Below, in pieces: positions 1 to 8,171 of a stretch of 64,000 nt of DNA (its first letter is position 1; each line of letters starts with the position of its first letter). This stretch comes from Geofilum rhodophaeum (GTDB lineage Bacteria > Bacteroidota > Bacteroidia > Bacteroidales > Marinilabiliaceae). The notes beneath the pieces are model-generated. The model was not told the origin of the DNA and ran no database searches. It worked only from the letters and a program-made list of their open reading frames with translations. The position numbers were made by a program, and so were the translations under genes. The DNA is taken from NCBI RefSeq assembly GCF_002210225.1, contig NZ_MWUJ01000004.1, positions 219,916 to 283,915 on the forward strand, given 5' to 3'.

Positions 1-593
1 TGCGCACCTTGGGAACCGACTATCTGGCCTATGCCCTGATCGACAATGTGGTAGACCATTACTTTTTGGCGCTGGATGCCCTCAACGACAAGGTAGAGCG
101 CCTCGAAGAAGAAATCATGACCCAAAAACAGGACGACTTGCTGAGCGACATCCATGGTTTGCGTCGCGACCTCCTCTACTTCCGCAAATCCGTTTGGTCG
201 CTGCGCGACAGTATGGCCCAATTGCTGCGCGACGAAAGCACCCATATCTCCTCCGAGGTCAAAGTCTTCCTGCGCGACGTGCACGATCACGTGGCCCAGG
301 TCATCGACAACATCGAAAACCTGCGCGAAACGGTTTTCAGCTTGTACGACATGCACATGTCCACCCTCAGCAACCGCATGAACGAAGTCATGAAGGTGCT
401 CACCATCATCGCCACCATCTTCATCCCGCTCACCTTCATCGCAGGCATCTACGGCATGAATTTCAATCCCGAGGCCGGTCGATGGAACATGCCCGAGCTC
501 AACTGGCCCTACGGCTACCCCCTGGCCATGGGCCTCATGCTCATTATGGCCCTGCTCATGCTCCTCTACTTTAAAAGAAAGAAGTGGTTGTGA
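1..593 (+). CDS. corA: CorA-type magnesium/cobalt transporter, C-terminal part (5' end outside window)
   Basis: Inner-membrane divalent cation channel of the CorA family. The frame is open from the first bases of the window, so the gene begins upstream; the TTG at position 9 is internal and not a true start. Visible parts are the cytoplasmic domain end (a long charged helix with many Glu, Asp and Arg residues), then the first membrane helix (ILTIIATIFIPLTFIAGIYG-like), the family signature GMNF in the loop, a short acidic periplasmic loop, and a second membrane helix ending in a basic KRKKW tail. This is the normal CorA C-terminal layout. The next gene (fic) is convergent, about 70 bases away, and no clear terminator was seen between them. 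Confidence 0.93.
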   Translation, partial: RTLGTDYLAYALIDNVVDHYFLALDALNDKVERLEEEIMTQKQDDLLSDIHGLRRDLLYFRKSVWSLRDSMAQLLRDESTHISSEVKVFLRDVHDHVAQVIDNIENLRETVFSLYDMHMSTLSNRMNEVMKVLTIIATIFIPLTFIAGIYGMNFNPEAGRWNMPELNWPYGYPLAMGLMLIMALLMLLYFKRKKWL

Positions 594-666
594 GTTAAAC
601 GCTTTCTGGCAAAAAACGCCTCTTTTTCCTGTCCGTCCGACTGCATGCACCCAGCCGGGGTATCAT

Positions 667-1623
667 TTATTTGTATCTGTACCTCGTTGTATTTTTATCA
701 CCCATTTTTTCAATCAATCCATTTTCAACTGCAAATTTTAAATCACGACTTGCTGTGGCTGATGAAATTTCTCTAAAATTATTCAAATATGCTTTTCGGG
801 TAAAGAAGTCATTTTTCACGATAGATTTAAACAAAATAATCCTATCCACATTCGTTAAGCTGACGTTTTGTATACTCAACAATTCCTGAAGCGATTCAAG
901 AATAATTTCAAGCATGTATTCGATGAATACGGTTGATTCCCCAGTATTATCAGATTTCCCAAGGGATTCATAGTACTGTTCTTGCCGTTCCTTTATCAAA
1001 GACTCAATTGGCAAAAATTCAAAAACAGGATAAGCATCCTTCAAAATCAGAGTTTGCCACAACCGCCCCATTCGACCGTTTCCGTCTATAAATGGATGGA
1101 TAAACTCCATTTCATAATGAAATACACAACTCTTTATCAGGATTAAGTCCTCATCGTTCTTTAAATAGTCGAACAAATCATTCATTAAAGGTTTAAGCAT
1201 TTCGCATGGTGGGGCAACATGTGCAAGCTCAGCGCCTTTAACAATTCCGACCGATTTGCTCCTAAGTCTTCCTGCCGATTCAACAAGTCCGTTCATTAAC
1301 ATACCGTGCGCTTCACAGAAAGAATCAAAGTTGTATGGATTCAAGCTATCCAGCTTGTCGTAAACAGCAATGGCATTTTTAACTTCCAGAATATCTTTTT
1401 TAGGCCCTATTACTCTTTTGTTTTCAATAATTGCTGTTATTTGCTCAATAGTCAAAGTATTACCTTCAATTTCAAGGGATGAATGAATGGTTTTAATCCT
1501 GTTTTTCTTTCTTAACTCTGTGGGAGGCTTGTTCAAATGTGCTGAATTCACCTCTCCGATTTTCTCTGAAATTGAAGCAATTAACTTTAATATCCTTCCG
1601 GTAATCTTATAGGGAGGTTTCAT
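667..1623 (-). CDS. Fic family protein (AMPylase-type) with C-terminal winged helix
   Basis: Fic-domain protein of about 318 residues, expected to transfer AMP (or a similar group) from a nucleotide to a protein hydroxyl. The catalytic motif HPFIDGNGRMGR is intact, with the catalytic His and the GNGR phosphate loop. Upstream, near residue 50, lies SLEIEG, which matches the inhibitory-helix motif (S/T)xxxE(G/N); the enzyme is therefore probably auto-inhibited, with the inhibitory helix before the Fic core. The last 55 residues look like a winged helix-turn-helix, so the protein may bind DNA. I chose the ATG at 1623 (MKPPYK); a start at 1647 would add eight hydrophobic residues and would lie inside an upstream direct repeat. 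The gene is AT-rich compared with its neighbours, suggesting acquisition. No separate antitoxin gene is adjacent, which fits the built-in inhibitory motif. Confidence 0.9.
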   Translation of the reverse strand: MKPPYKITGRILKLIASISEKIGEVNSAHLNKPPTELRKKNRIKTIHSSLEIEGNTLTIEQITAIIENKRVIGPKKDILEVKNAIAVYDKLDSLNPYNFDSFCEAHGMLMNGLVESAGRLRSKSVGIVKGAELAHVAPPCEMLKPLMNDLFDYLKNDEDLILIKSCVFHYEMEFIHPFIDGNGRMGRLWQTLILKDAYPVFEFLPIESLIKERQEQYYESLGKSDNTGESTVFIEYMLEIILESLQELLSIQNVSLTNVDRIILFKSIVKNDFFTRKAYLNNFREISSATASRDLKFAVENGLIEKMGDKNTTRYRYK

Positions 1624-1637
1624 AAACAAAACTATTA

Positions 1638-1661
1638 ATAGTATCAAATGATAGTATCAAA
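1638..1661 (-). promoter_or_regulatory. 11-base direct repeat upstream of fic
   Basis: The 11-mer TTTGATACTAT (minus strand) occurs twice, at 1651-1661 and 1638-1648, with a 13-base period, ending 15 bases before the chosen fic start. Seen directly. Inference: an operator, possibly for autoregulation by the winged helix at the Fic C-terminus. Confidence 0.5.
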
Positions 1662-1713
1662 GATATTGCGTTTACTTAAAATTGCAAGTAAACAATTGTT
1701 TTGTAGTCCCTCC

Positions 1714-1753
1714 AAAAAGAAGACTCCCCTTCAGGATAATTCATGAAAGGGAG
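1714..1753 (-). terminator. Rho-independent terminator, minus strand
   Basis: An 11-base stem with one mismatch (1723-1733 with 1743-1753) is followed on the minus strand by a T-rich tract (1714-1718). It lies just downstream of the small minus-strand ORF 1786-2028 and upstream of fic, so it separates those two units. Confidence 0.6.
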
Positions 1754-1785
1754 TATAAATCAACACTCAAGCCAAGTCCATAAAT

Positions 1786-2028
1786 CTAAGGCAGGGTGAG
1801 TAAAAATCGATAAAGAACCCTGTTCTTCCCATGTTGAATTAAGCCCTCCTCCGAACACCACTCCAAATCATCAAAAAACTCCGGAAGCAATTCATACCCA
1901 ATGGCAAAGTCAGAATCCGCCTGGTTTCGCCAAAGGGCCAACAAAACATCATCCAAAGATCTTGAAACAATAACAGAATCTATAGTTAAAAACAGATGGC
2001 CCGGTCCCACGCCACCCACATTAGTCAC
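1786..2028 (-). CDS. Small hypothetical protein (doubtful)
   Basis: An 80-residue minus-strand ORF with a GTG start. I do not recognise it. It is acidic in the middle (PEFFDDLEWCSEEG) and otherwise looks like a plausible soluble fragment. A terminator-like hairpin follows it on the same strand, and another terminator lies upstream, so it occupies its own transcription interval. Against it: no good ribosome site, a Gly/Val-rich unconvincing N-terminus, and a competing 80-residue ORF on the other strand. It could be the remaining 3' part of a longer, lost gene. Confidence 0.3.
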   Translation of the reverse strand: MTNVGGVGPGHLFLTIDSVIVSRSLDDVLLALWRNQADSDFAIGYELLPEFFDDLEWCSEEGLIQHGKNRVLYRFLLTLP

Positions 2029-2087
2029 TTATTACTTGTTAGACAGTCGAAAATCTGCTTTTTATAATATCCGGCATTCGGGCTGTC

Positions 2088-2122
2088 AAAAAATAGAAGG
2101 GGTGGACCCGAAAGTCCACCCC
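2088..2122 (-). terminator. Rho-independent terminator after the four-domain sulfur protein gene
   Basis: A perfect 9-base stem, GGGGTGGAC (2099-2107) with GTCCACCCC (2114-2122), has a 6-base loop and is followed on the minus strand by a six-T run (2088-2093). It ends the transcript of the gene at 2157-4637. Confidence 0.85.
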
Positions 2123-2156
2123 CTTACAATAACAAGATATTAATCAGGCAGCTGCC

Positions 2157-4637
2157 CTACACAAACAGATTCAGGCCGGCATCCTCGGTGCGCTCCAGGT
2201 AGGAAGCTACGCCGCCGATTTGTACGCCGTCGATCAGCTCATCGGCCTTAACGCCCATTACATCCATCGACATCTGGCAGGCAACAAATTCCACACCGGC
2301 ATCCATGGCCGACTGGATCATGCTCTCCAGGGTGTCGACGTGCTTGTTTTTCATTACCATGCGCATCATTTTACTGCCCATGCCGGCCATATTCATTTTT
2401 GAAAGACCGAGTTTGCGGCTCGATTGGGGCATCATCATGCCAAACATTTTTCCGAACAGGTCTTTTTTAACCACCGGCTTCTGCTCCCGCTTAATGACAT
2501 TGAGTCCCCAGAAGGTAAAGAAGATGGTCACCTTTTTGCCCGAAGCGGCAGCGCCGTTGGCAATCACAAAAGTGGCCAGGGCTTTGTCGAGGTCGTCGGA
2601 GAAACAAACCAGGGTGGCGCCGTTGGCACCGGCCGCTTTGGATGCGGCGGTGGCGACCTTTGGGCGCCCCTTGCGCAGCAGGGCGGAGATTTCGCCGCCG
2701 TCCTGGCTGAGCTCGAGCACCTCGTTGCCGGTCACATTGGCCCAGGCCTGTACATCTTTATAGAAGCCGGCATCGGATGCCGTGATTTTCAGCGTTTCGC
2801 CAACCGCCATTTCGTCCATCGACTGCTTCAGCTTGAGTACGGGACCAGGACACTGAAGACCACAGGCATCGACGACTTTAAGCTGACCGACTTCAATTTG
2901 GGGGACGACAGCCTCTTTTTTCTGTCCCTGGTAAATGTGGTCGTCGTGTCCAATATAATCGTTGGCAAAAATATCCTCATTACTTTGTTTCTGACTGGCT
3001 GTATCAAAAGTCTTCAAACCACCCGAAAGGTTGTAAACCTCCTCAAAGCCCTGCTGACTCAGAATGCGACAGGCCACGTGGGCACGGAGTCCCACCCCGC
3101 AAAAGGGCACCACCTTTTTGTCGCGCGGCAGCTCATCGAGGTGCTCCCGCAACTCGTCGAGGGGAATATTTACTGCGCCCTCAATGGATCCCAGGGCGAA
3201 TTCATCGGGGGTACGGATGTCCAGCAAAAACAACTCTCCGGTGGAATCGGCCAGCACCTCGCGCCAGGTAATCATTTTGGTAACATCCTCCAGAATATTC
3301 TGGGCCACCATACCGGCAATGTTCACCGGATCCTTGGCCGAGGCAAAGGGCGGTGCATAGGCGTGCTCAATCTCTGCCAGGTCGTATACGGTAGCCCCAT
3401 TCTGAATGGCCACCGAAAATAAATCGATGCGCTTGTCCACCCCATCGTAACCCACAATCTGGGCACCCAGGAGGCGACCGGTCTCCGGCTCGAAAGAGAT
3501 TTTAACGGTCATGGGCAGCGCTCCGGGATAATAGCCTGCGTGAGAAGAGGCATGGGTGATGGAATCGATGTGGGGAATGTTGAGTTTGCCCAGCATTTTT
3601 CCGGGAACACCGGTTGAAGCCACAGTCAGGTCAAATACCTTGGCTATGGCGGTATTTACCGAACCCTTGTACACCCGCTTGTTGCCGCGCACCAGATTGT
3701 CGGCCAAAATGCGACCCTGCTTGTTGGCGGGACCGGCCAGATAGGTGATCATCTTGGTCTGCGTAATGGGATTGGTGAACTCAATGGCATCGCCCACGGC
3801 ATAGATGTCCGGATCCGAAGTCTGCAAATACTCATTCACCACAATGCCCCCGGTCTGCCCCAGCTCCAGTCCCGCCGCACGGGCCAGACTGCTGTCGGGA
3901 CGCACACCAATGGACAGCACCACCATATCGGTATCGATGGTTTTGGAAGAGTTCAGTTTTACCTCCAGGCCGCCCTCCTTCTGGGCGAAAGACGACACGG
4001 CCGTATTCAAATAAAACTCCACATTCTTGGTCTTCAAGTGCTGGTGCACCAAAGCGGCCATGGAATAATCGAGGGGCGTCATTACCTGTTCGGCCATTTC
4101 TACTATGGTCACGTTAACACCCGCCTCATGCAGGTTTTCGGCCATTTCCAGACCAATAAAGCCGGCACCTACCACTACGGCGTGGCGGGGGCGATGCTTC
4201 TCAATGTAAGCCTTAATCTTATCGGTATCGGGCACATTGCGCAAGGTAAAGATGCCCTCTGAGTTGATGCCGGGCAACGGGGGTTTTACCGGCTCCGCAC
4301 CGGGACTCAGTACCAGCTTATCATAGCTCTCGGTATACAATTCACCGGTGCGCAGATTTTTTACCTCAACGGTCTTGGCTGCCCGGTCAATGGCGGTGAC
4401 TTCCGAAAGGTTGCGCACCTCCATATTGAAACGCTTCCCGAAAGTCTCGGGCGTTTGCACAAACAAATTGTCCCTGTCCTTTATGGTACCGCCAATGTAA
4501 TAAGGCAAACCACAATTGGCATAGGAGATGTACTCTCCCCGCTCAAACATAATGATTTCTGCCTGCTCATCGAGCCGACGCAAACGAGCTGCTGTGGTGG
4601 CTCCTCCCGCCACTCCTCCGATAATTAAATACTTCAT
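2157..4637 (-). CDS. Four-domain sulfur/CoA-disulfide reductase: FAD reductase + rhodanese + TusA + DsrE
   Basis: An 826-residue cytoplasmic fusion. Residues 1-445 are a pyridine nucleotide-disulfide reductase of the CoA-disulfide/persulfide reductase group: FAD-binding GGVAGGATTAARLRR at the N-terminus, the single redox Cys42 in SYANCGLPYYIGG, a second nucleotide-binding GAGFIGLEMAENL, and the FAD-contacting VGDAIEF. About 455-545 is a rhodanese domain with active-site Cys in FCGVGLR. About 590-665 is a TusA/SirA domain with the CPGP motif. About 670-826 is a DsrE-like domain with a conserved-type Cys near CQMSMDVMG. All four active cysteines are present, so sulfur could be passed between domains within one chain. 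Known family role: NAD(P)H-dependent reduction of CoA persulfide, polysulfide or disulfide. The physiological substrate cannot be read from the sequence. Monocistronic, with its own terminator. Confidence 0.9.
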   Translation of the reverse strand: MKYLIIGGVAGGATTAARLRRLDEQAEIIMFERGEYISYANCGLPYYIGGTIKDRDNLFVQTPETFGKRFNMEVRNLSEVTAIDRAAKTVEVKNLRTGELYTESYDKLVLSPGAEPVKPPLPGINSEGIFTLRNVPDTDKIKAYIEKHRPRHAVVVGAGFIGLEMAENLHEAGVNVTIVEMAEQVMTPLDYSMAALVHQHLKTKNVEFYLNTAVSSFAQKEGGLEVKLNSSKTIDTDMVVLSIGVRPDSSLARAAGLELGQTGGIVVNEYLQTSDPDIYAVGDAIEFTNPITQTKMITYLAGPANKQGRILADNLVRGNKRVYKGSVNTAIAKVFDLTVASTGVPGKMLGKLNIPHIDSITHASSHAGYYPGALPMTVKISFEPETGRLLGAQIVGYDGVDKRIDLFSVAIQNGATVYDLAEIEHAYAPPFASAKDPVNIAGMVAQNILEDVTKMITWREVLADSTGELFLLDIRTPDEFALGSIEGAVNIPLDELREHLDELPRDKKVVPFCGVGLRAHVACRILSQQGFEEVYNLSGGLKTFDTASQKQSNEDIFANDYIGHDDHIYQGQKKEAVVPQIEVGQLKVVDACGLQCPGPVLKLKQSMDEMAVGETLKITASDAGFYKDVQAWANVTGNEVLELSQDGGEISALLRKGRPKVATAASKAAGANGATLVCFSDDLDKALATFVIANGAAASGKKVTIFFTFWGLNVIKREQKPVVKKDLFGKMFGMMMPQSSRKLGLSKMNMAGMGSKMMRMVMKNKHVDTLESMIQSAMDAGVEFVACQMSMDVMGVKADELIDGVQIGGVASYLERTEDAGLNLFV

Positions 4638-4700
4638 GATTCAGGTTTGAGAGTTGTTCTTATATTGTTTAATCCAGTTATTTATCCTTTTAGATATTTA

Positions 4701-4708
4701 CAAAATTA
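4701..4708 (-). promoter_or_regulatory. Candidate -7 box for the sulfur reductase gene
   Basis: TAATTTTG on the minus strand matches the Bacteroidota TAnnTTTG box and lies 63 bases upstream of the start at 4637. No TTG was found at the usual distance upstream, so this is tentative. Confidence 0.35.
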
Positions 4709-4880
4709 GATAATTACAGAAAAAAAGCTTCATTAATCTCCACCTTTAACATCTTTTGGCAAATAGCAGCATTTCACCTCCAATCGGCACTTGGTCACCA
4801 CCGCCCACCGTTTCATCAACAAATCGACCTATTTGGTTGAAAACAAAGTGCCTTGCTCTTTACAACGGCCTCTTTTGCCG

Positions 4881-4888
4881 TAACTTTA
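4881..4888 (+). promoter_or_regulatory. Candidate -7 box for the ACP-amidotransferase operon
   Basis: TAACTTTA, close to TAnnTTTG, lies 25 bases before the ACP start. The nearest upstream TTG (4853) is 25 bases away, longer than the usual 19-21. Confidence 0.4.
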
Positions 4889-4913
4889 ATAGCACATAAA
4901 AATCTACTGAACC

Positions 4914-5180
4914 ATGACGGATTATCAAAAAGAAATTGCCCAAAAAGTCTCTGCTTTTATCGCCGAAAATTCACACGCCGATACTTCTTCCCTGCAGTCG
5001 GACACCCTCCTCTTTAAAGAAGGCATCTTCGACTCCATGGGCTTTGTTTTACTGGTCGATTTTCTGGAAGACCAATTTTCCTTATCCATTGACGACAGCG
5101 ACTTTACCGAAGAAAATTTTGAATCGGTAAAGGCCATTTGTACTTACGTGGAGCAAAAGGTGGCTGTAAAGGCACTTTGA
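4914..5180 (+). CDS. Acyl carrier protein
   Basis: An 88-residue acidic carrier protein. The phosphopantetheine site is Ser41 in FDSMGFV, followed by the usual helix with Leu/Val and Glu residues (LLVDFLEDQF). It is the first gene of a tight operon with an asparagine synthetase-like enzyme, a NadE-like enzyme, an AMP-forming ligase and a PrmC-like methyltransferase (start-stop distances of 13, 1, 1 and -14 bases downstream). It is not next to fatty acid genes, so it is probably a dedicated carrier for this pathway and not the housekeeping AcpP. Carrier proteins with this arrangement also occur in exosortase-type polysaccharide loci. Confidence 0.88.
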   Translation: MTDYQKEIAQKVSAFIAENSHADTSSLQSDTLLFKEGIFDSMGFVLLVDFLEDQFSLSIDDSDFTEENFESVKAICTYVEQKVAVKAL

Positions 5181-5193
5181 AAGACCTGAGCCT

Positions 5194-7188
5194 ATGTGCG
5201 GCATTACGGGATTTTTAAACCGGGCAGGTCTTTCGACCGATGCCCCGGAAGTTTGTAAGCGTATGCTGGCCCACATCCAGCATCGGGGACCCGACGAAAG
5301 CGGGGTTTATACCGATGCGTTGGTGGCCCTGGGCAGCGTGCGCCTGAGCATTGTGGATCTGGAAGGCGGGCAGCAACCGATGACTTTCGCCAACGAGCGC
5401 TATTGGTTGGTTTACAACGGAGAAGTTTTCAATCATCCCGAACTGCGCCAGGAGCTAAGCCAATTGGGACATCGCTTTAAGGGACACAGCGACACCGAGG
5501 TGCTTTTGCATGCCTGGCAGGAATACGGCCCGGCCTGTCTGCAAAAACTGAACGGACAATTTGCCTTTGCGCTGTGGGACCGCCAAAAGGAGGAGCTGTT
5601 TTTGGCCAGAGACCGCAGCGGCATTCGTCCCCTCTACTATTTCACAAGGGGACAGCAACTCTTATTCACCTCCGAAGTTAAGGCGCTGCTGGCCCACCCG
5701 GACTTCTCTGCCAGGCTGAACCACGGGGCGCTTGCGCAGACCTTCACCTTCTGGGCTCCCCTCAGTCCTCAAAGTGTTTTTGAAGGCATAAAAGAAGTGC
5801 CTCCAGGCCACTACCTGCAAATTGCCCCTCACAAAACCTCCTTGCACCGCTGGTGGCAACTCTCCTTCCCCGCAACACCGGAAGCTTTTTTCCAAGGCAG
5901 TTTCGACGAAGCCTGTGAGGAATTGCTCAGCTTGCTGACCGACGCTGTGCGACTGAGGCTGCGTGCCGACGTTCCTGTGGCTGCCTATTTGAGCGGGGGA
6001 CTGGATTCCAGTGCCACCACGGCGCTCATTAAGGAGCTTGCACCCGACAACCTGCAAACCTTTTCCATTGGTTTTGAGGACGAGGAGTTTGATGAGACCC
6101 CCTACCAACAGGAAGTCTCCGCCTTCCTCAACACCAGGCACCAGGCTTTCACCTGTCGCCGCAGCGATATTGGACAGCTCTTTCCGGAAGTCATTTGGCA
6201 CGCCGAAAGTCCCATCCTAAGAACCGCCCCGGTACCCATGTTCTGCCTTTCCCGCAAAGTAAGGGAACAGCAAATAAAGGTAGTGATAACCGGCGAAGGG
6301 GCCGATGAAATGTTGGGCGGCTACGACATTTTCAAGGAAGCCCTCATTCGGGATTTCTGGGCCCGAGAACCGGAGTCGCGCCTACGCCCCCTCCTGCTGA
6401 ATCGCCTTTATCCCTACCTGCAGCAATTCAAGGGACGCAACCAGTCGATGTTGCGCCTATTTTATGGCTACCGGCTTAAGGACACCGACTCGCCGCTGTA
6501 CTCCCACCTCTTGCGCTGGAAAAACACCGCCAACCTGCTTCATTACTGTTCTGCGGATCTGCGCGACACGCTCAGTGAGCAGGAAGCCCTGAAGCAGGTC
6601 AGCCGTCTGCTGCCGCCCGACTTCGACCAATGGGAGCGCCTGGGACAGGCCCAGTGGCTCGAAATCAACACATTTATGTCGCCCTACCTCCTATCCTCCC
6701 AGGGCGATCGGGTGGCTATGGGCAACTCGGTGGAGGGCCGCTATCCCTTTCTCGATTACCGGGTAATGGAATTTTGTGCCACCCTGCCCCCTCAATTTAA
6801 AATGCGAGGACTCAACGAAAAATTCATTCTCAAAAAAATGATGGCGGGTCGCCTGCCCCAATCGGTATTGCAACGCCCCAAACAGGCTTACCGCGCACCG
6901 GTATCCCGCAGCTTTTTAGAAGGGAAACGACCCGACTACGTCAACGACTTGCTTTCGCCACAAGCCTTAAAGGCGTCGGGCCTTTTCGATGTCGAAAAGG
7001 CTGAAAAACTACTCAGCAAGATCCAGCACAGCCCCATGGTGTCTGAAATCGACAACATGGCACTTGCCGCCCTGCTCTCTACCCAGCTCCTCCACCAACA
7101 ATTTGTCCATCGCTCCAAACCCTTCCCCGTACAAAACGAACCGCGCAATTGTCGCACCCTCATCTGTTTAACTCCCAAAGCACTTTAA
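5194..7188 (+). CDS. asnB: Asparagine synthetase-type glutamine amidotransferase
   Basis: A 664-residue AsnB-family enzyme. The N-terminus MCGITGF gives the nucleophile Cys2 of a class II glutaminase domain, with further family residues (HRGPDESG, YNGEVFNH, SDTEVLLHAW). The synthetase domain has the ATP pyrophosphatase loop SGGLDSS at about residues 266-272, then FSIGFEDEEFDE and the late-domain motifs TGEGADEMLGGYD and EGRYPFLD. Known chemistry: glutamine-derived ammonia is added to an AMP-activated carboxylate. The gene sits 13 bases after the ACP and 1 base before the NadE-like gene, so the real substrate may be a pathway carboxylate, not aspartate. The C-terminal tail of about 25 residues (after LLHQQFVHR) lacks a recognisable motif. 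Confidence 0.9.
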   Translation: MCGITGFLNRAGLSTDAPEVCKRMLAHIQHRGPDESGVYTDALVALGSVRLSIVDLEGGQQPMTFANERYWLVYNGEVFNHPELRQELSQLGHRFKGHSDTEVLLHAWQEYGPACLQKLNGQFAFALWDRQKEELFLARDRSGIRPLYYFTRGQQLLFTSEVKALLAHPDFSARLNHGALAQTFTFWAPLSPQSVFEGIKEVPPGHYLQIAPHKTSLHRWWQLSFPATPEAFFQGSFDEACEELLSLLTDAVRLRLRADVPVAAYLSGGLDSSATTALIKELAPDNLQTFSIGFEDEEFDETPYQQEVSAFLNTRHQAFTCRRSDIGQLFPEVIWHAESPILRTAPVPMFCLSRKVREQQIKVVITGEGADEMLGGYDIFKEALIRDFWAREPESRLRPLLLNRLYPYLQQFKGRNQSMLRLFYGYRLKDTDSPLYSHLLRWKNTANLLHYCSADLRDTLSEQEALKQVSRLLPPDFDQWERLGQAQWLEINTFMSPYLLSSQGDRVAMGNSVEGRYPFLDYRVMEFCATLPPQFKMRGLNEKFILKKMMAGRLPQSVLQRPKQAYRAPVSRSFLEGKRPDYVNDLLSPQALKASGLFDVEKAEKLLSKIQHSPMVSEIDNMALAALLSTQLLHQQFVHRSKPFPVQNEPRNCRTLICLTPKAL

Positions 7189-7189
7189 A

Positions 7190-8170
7190 ATGAACCATTC
7201 CTTCTTCAACAAAAACGTATTAACACTTCAAGATCCGGCTGCCGAATGCCGCCAAATTGCCAACAACATTAAACACGATGTACTGCAACGCCTGCATCGC
7301 AGTGGTGCGGTAATCGGAATCAGCGGGGGCATCGACTCCAGCGTGACTGCAGCTTTAACTGTTAAAGCTTTGGGGGCCGATCGGGTATTGGGCATTCTTA
7401 TGCCCGAGCAGGATTCCAGTCCCGATAGTGCCCGTCTGGCCCACGAGCTGGCCGCTCAACTGGGCATCGAAACGCTTACCGAAGACATTACAGGCGCCCT
7501 GCAGGGCTTCCGTTGCTACGAGCGGCGCGATGAAGCCGTTCGCAGTCTCTTCCCCGACTACGACCCGGCAAGTTGGAAAATGAAGATTGGCCTGAAGGAG
7601 ACCGGCCTCCTGTCCAACCTGCCCCAGATGTTCTACCTGACTGTAATAGAACCCAATGGTAAAGAGCACCAAAAACGACTGCCGGCCCCAGCCTATCGAC
7701 AGATTGTAGCGGCCTCCAATTTTAAACAGCGCAGTCGCATGGCCATACTCTACTACCATGCCGAAGCCAACCATTATGCCGCCATCGGCACACCCAACAA
7801 ACACGAAGTGCAACAAGGCTTCTTTGTCAAAAATGGGGATGGCGGCGCCGATGTCATGCCCATTGCTCACCTGTACAAAACCCAGGTTTACCAGCTGGCC
7901 CGGACCCTGGAAATTCCTGCAGAAATTATTGAACGCACCCCCACCTCCGACACCTATACGGCAGAACAAACCCAGGAGGAGTTTTTCTTTCAACTGCCCT
8001 TCGATCGGCTCGACCTTTATTGGTACGCCTTCGAGAACCACTGTTCTCCCGAAGAAGTAGGGCGTATAATGGGCAATGCCCCCGATGAAATCAATCGCAT
8101 TTACCAAGGCTTCGACCGCAAAATAAAAACCACCGAATACCTGCGGATGGCCCCCTTAATTCATCAGTAA
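7190..8170 (+). CDS. NadE-like ATP-pyrophosphatase amide synthetase
   Basis: 326 residues of the NAD synthetase family, ammonia-dependent type: there is no N-terminal nitrilase/glutaminase domain. The ATP loop SGGIDSS (about residues 45-51), the IGTPNKHEV motif, the GDGGADVMPIAHLYKTQV stretch and the following helix are all present. Two points differ from normal NadE: an insertion of some 60 residues between about 105 and 165, and the substrate-side signature usually read as GQTDE is AEQTQEEFFF. It lies 1 base after the AsnB-like gene and 1 base before the acyl ligase. I infer a paralogue that amidates another adenylated carboxylate, possibly taking ammonia from its AsnB-like neighbour. Ordinary NAD synthesis cannot be excluded. 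Confidence 0.8.
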   Translation: MNHSFFNKNVLTLQDPAAECRQIANNIKHDVLQRLHRSGAVIGISGGIDSSVTAALTVKALGADRVLGILMPEQDSSPDSARLAHELAAQLGIETLTEDITGALQGFRCYERRDEAVRSLFPDYDPASWKMKIGLKETGLLSNLPQMFYLTVIEPNGKEHQKRLPAPAYRQIVAASNFKQRSRMAILYYHAEANHYAAIGTPNKHEVQQGFFVKNGDGGADVMPIAHLYKTQVYQLARTLEIPAEIIERTPTSDTYTAEQTQEEFFFQLPFDRLDLYWYAFENHCSPEEVGRIMGNAPDEINRIYQGFDRKIKTTEYLRMAPLIHQ

Positions 8171-8171
8171 C

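Noticed and set aside
1901..2143. Plus-strand 80-residue ORF overlapping the small minus-strand ORF
   Set aside because: It runs through the terminator hairpin at 2099-2122 and its protein has no coherent composition.
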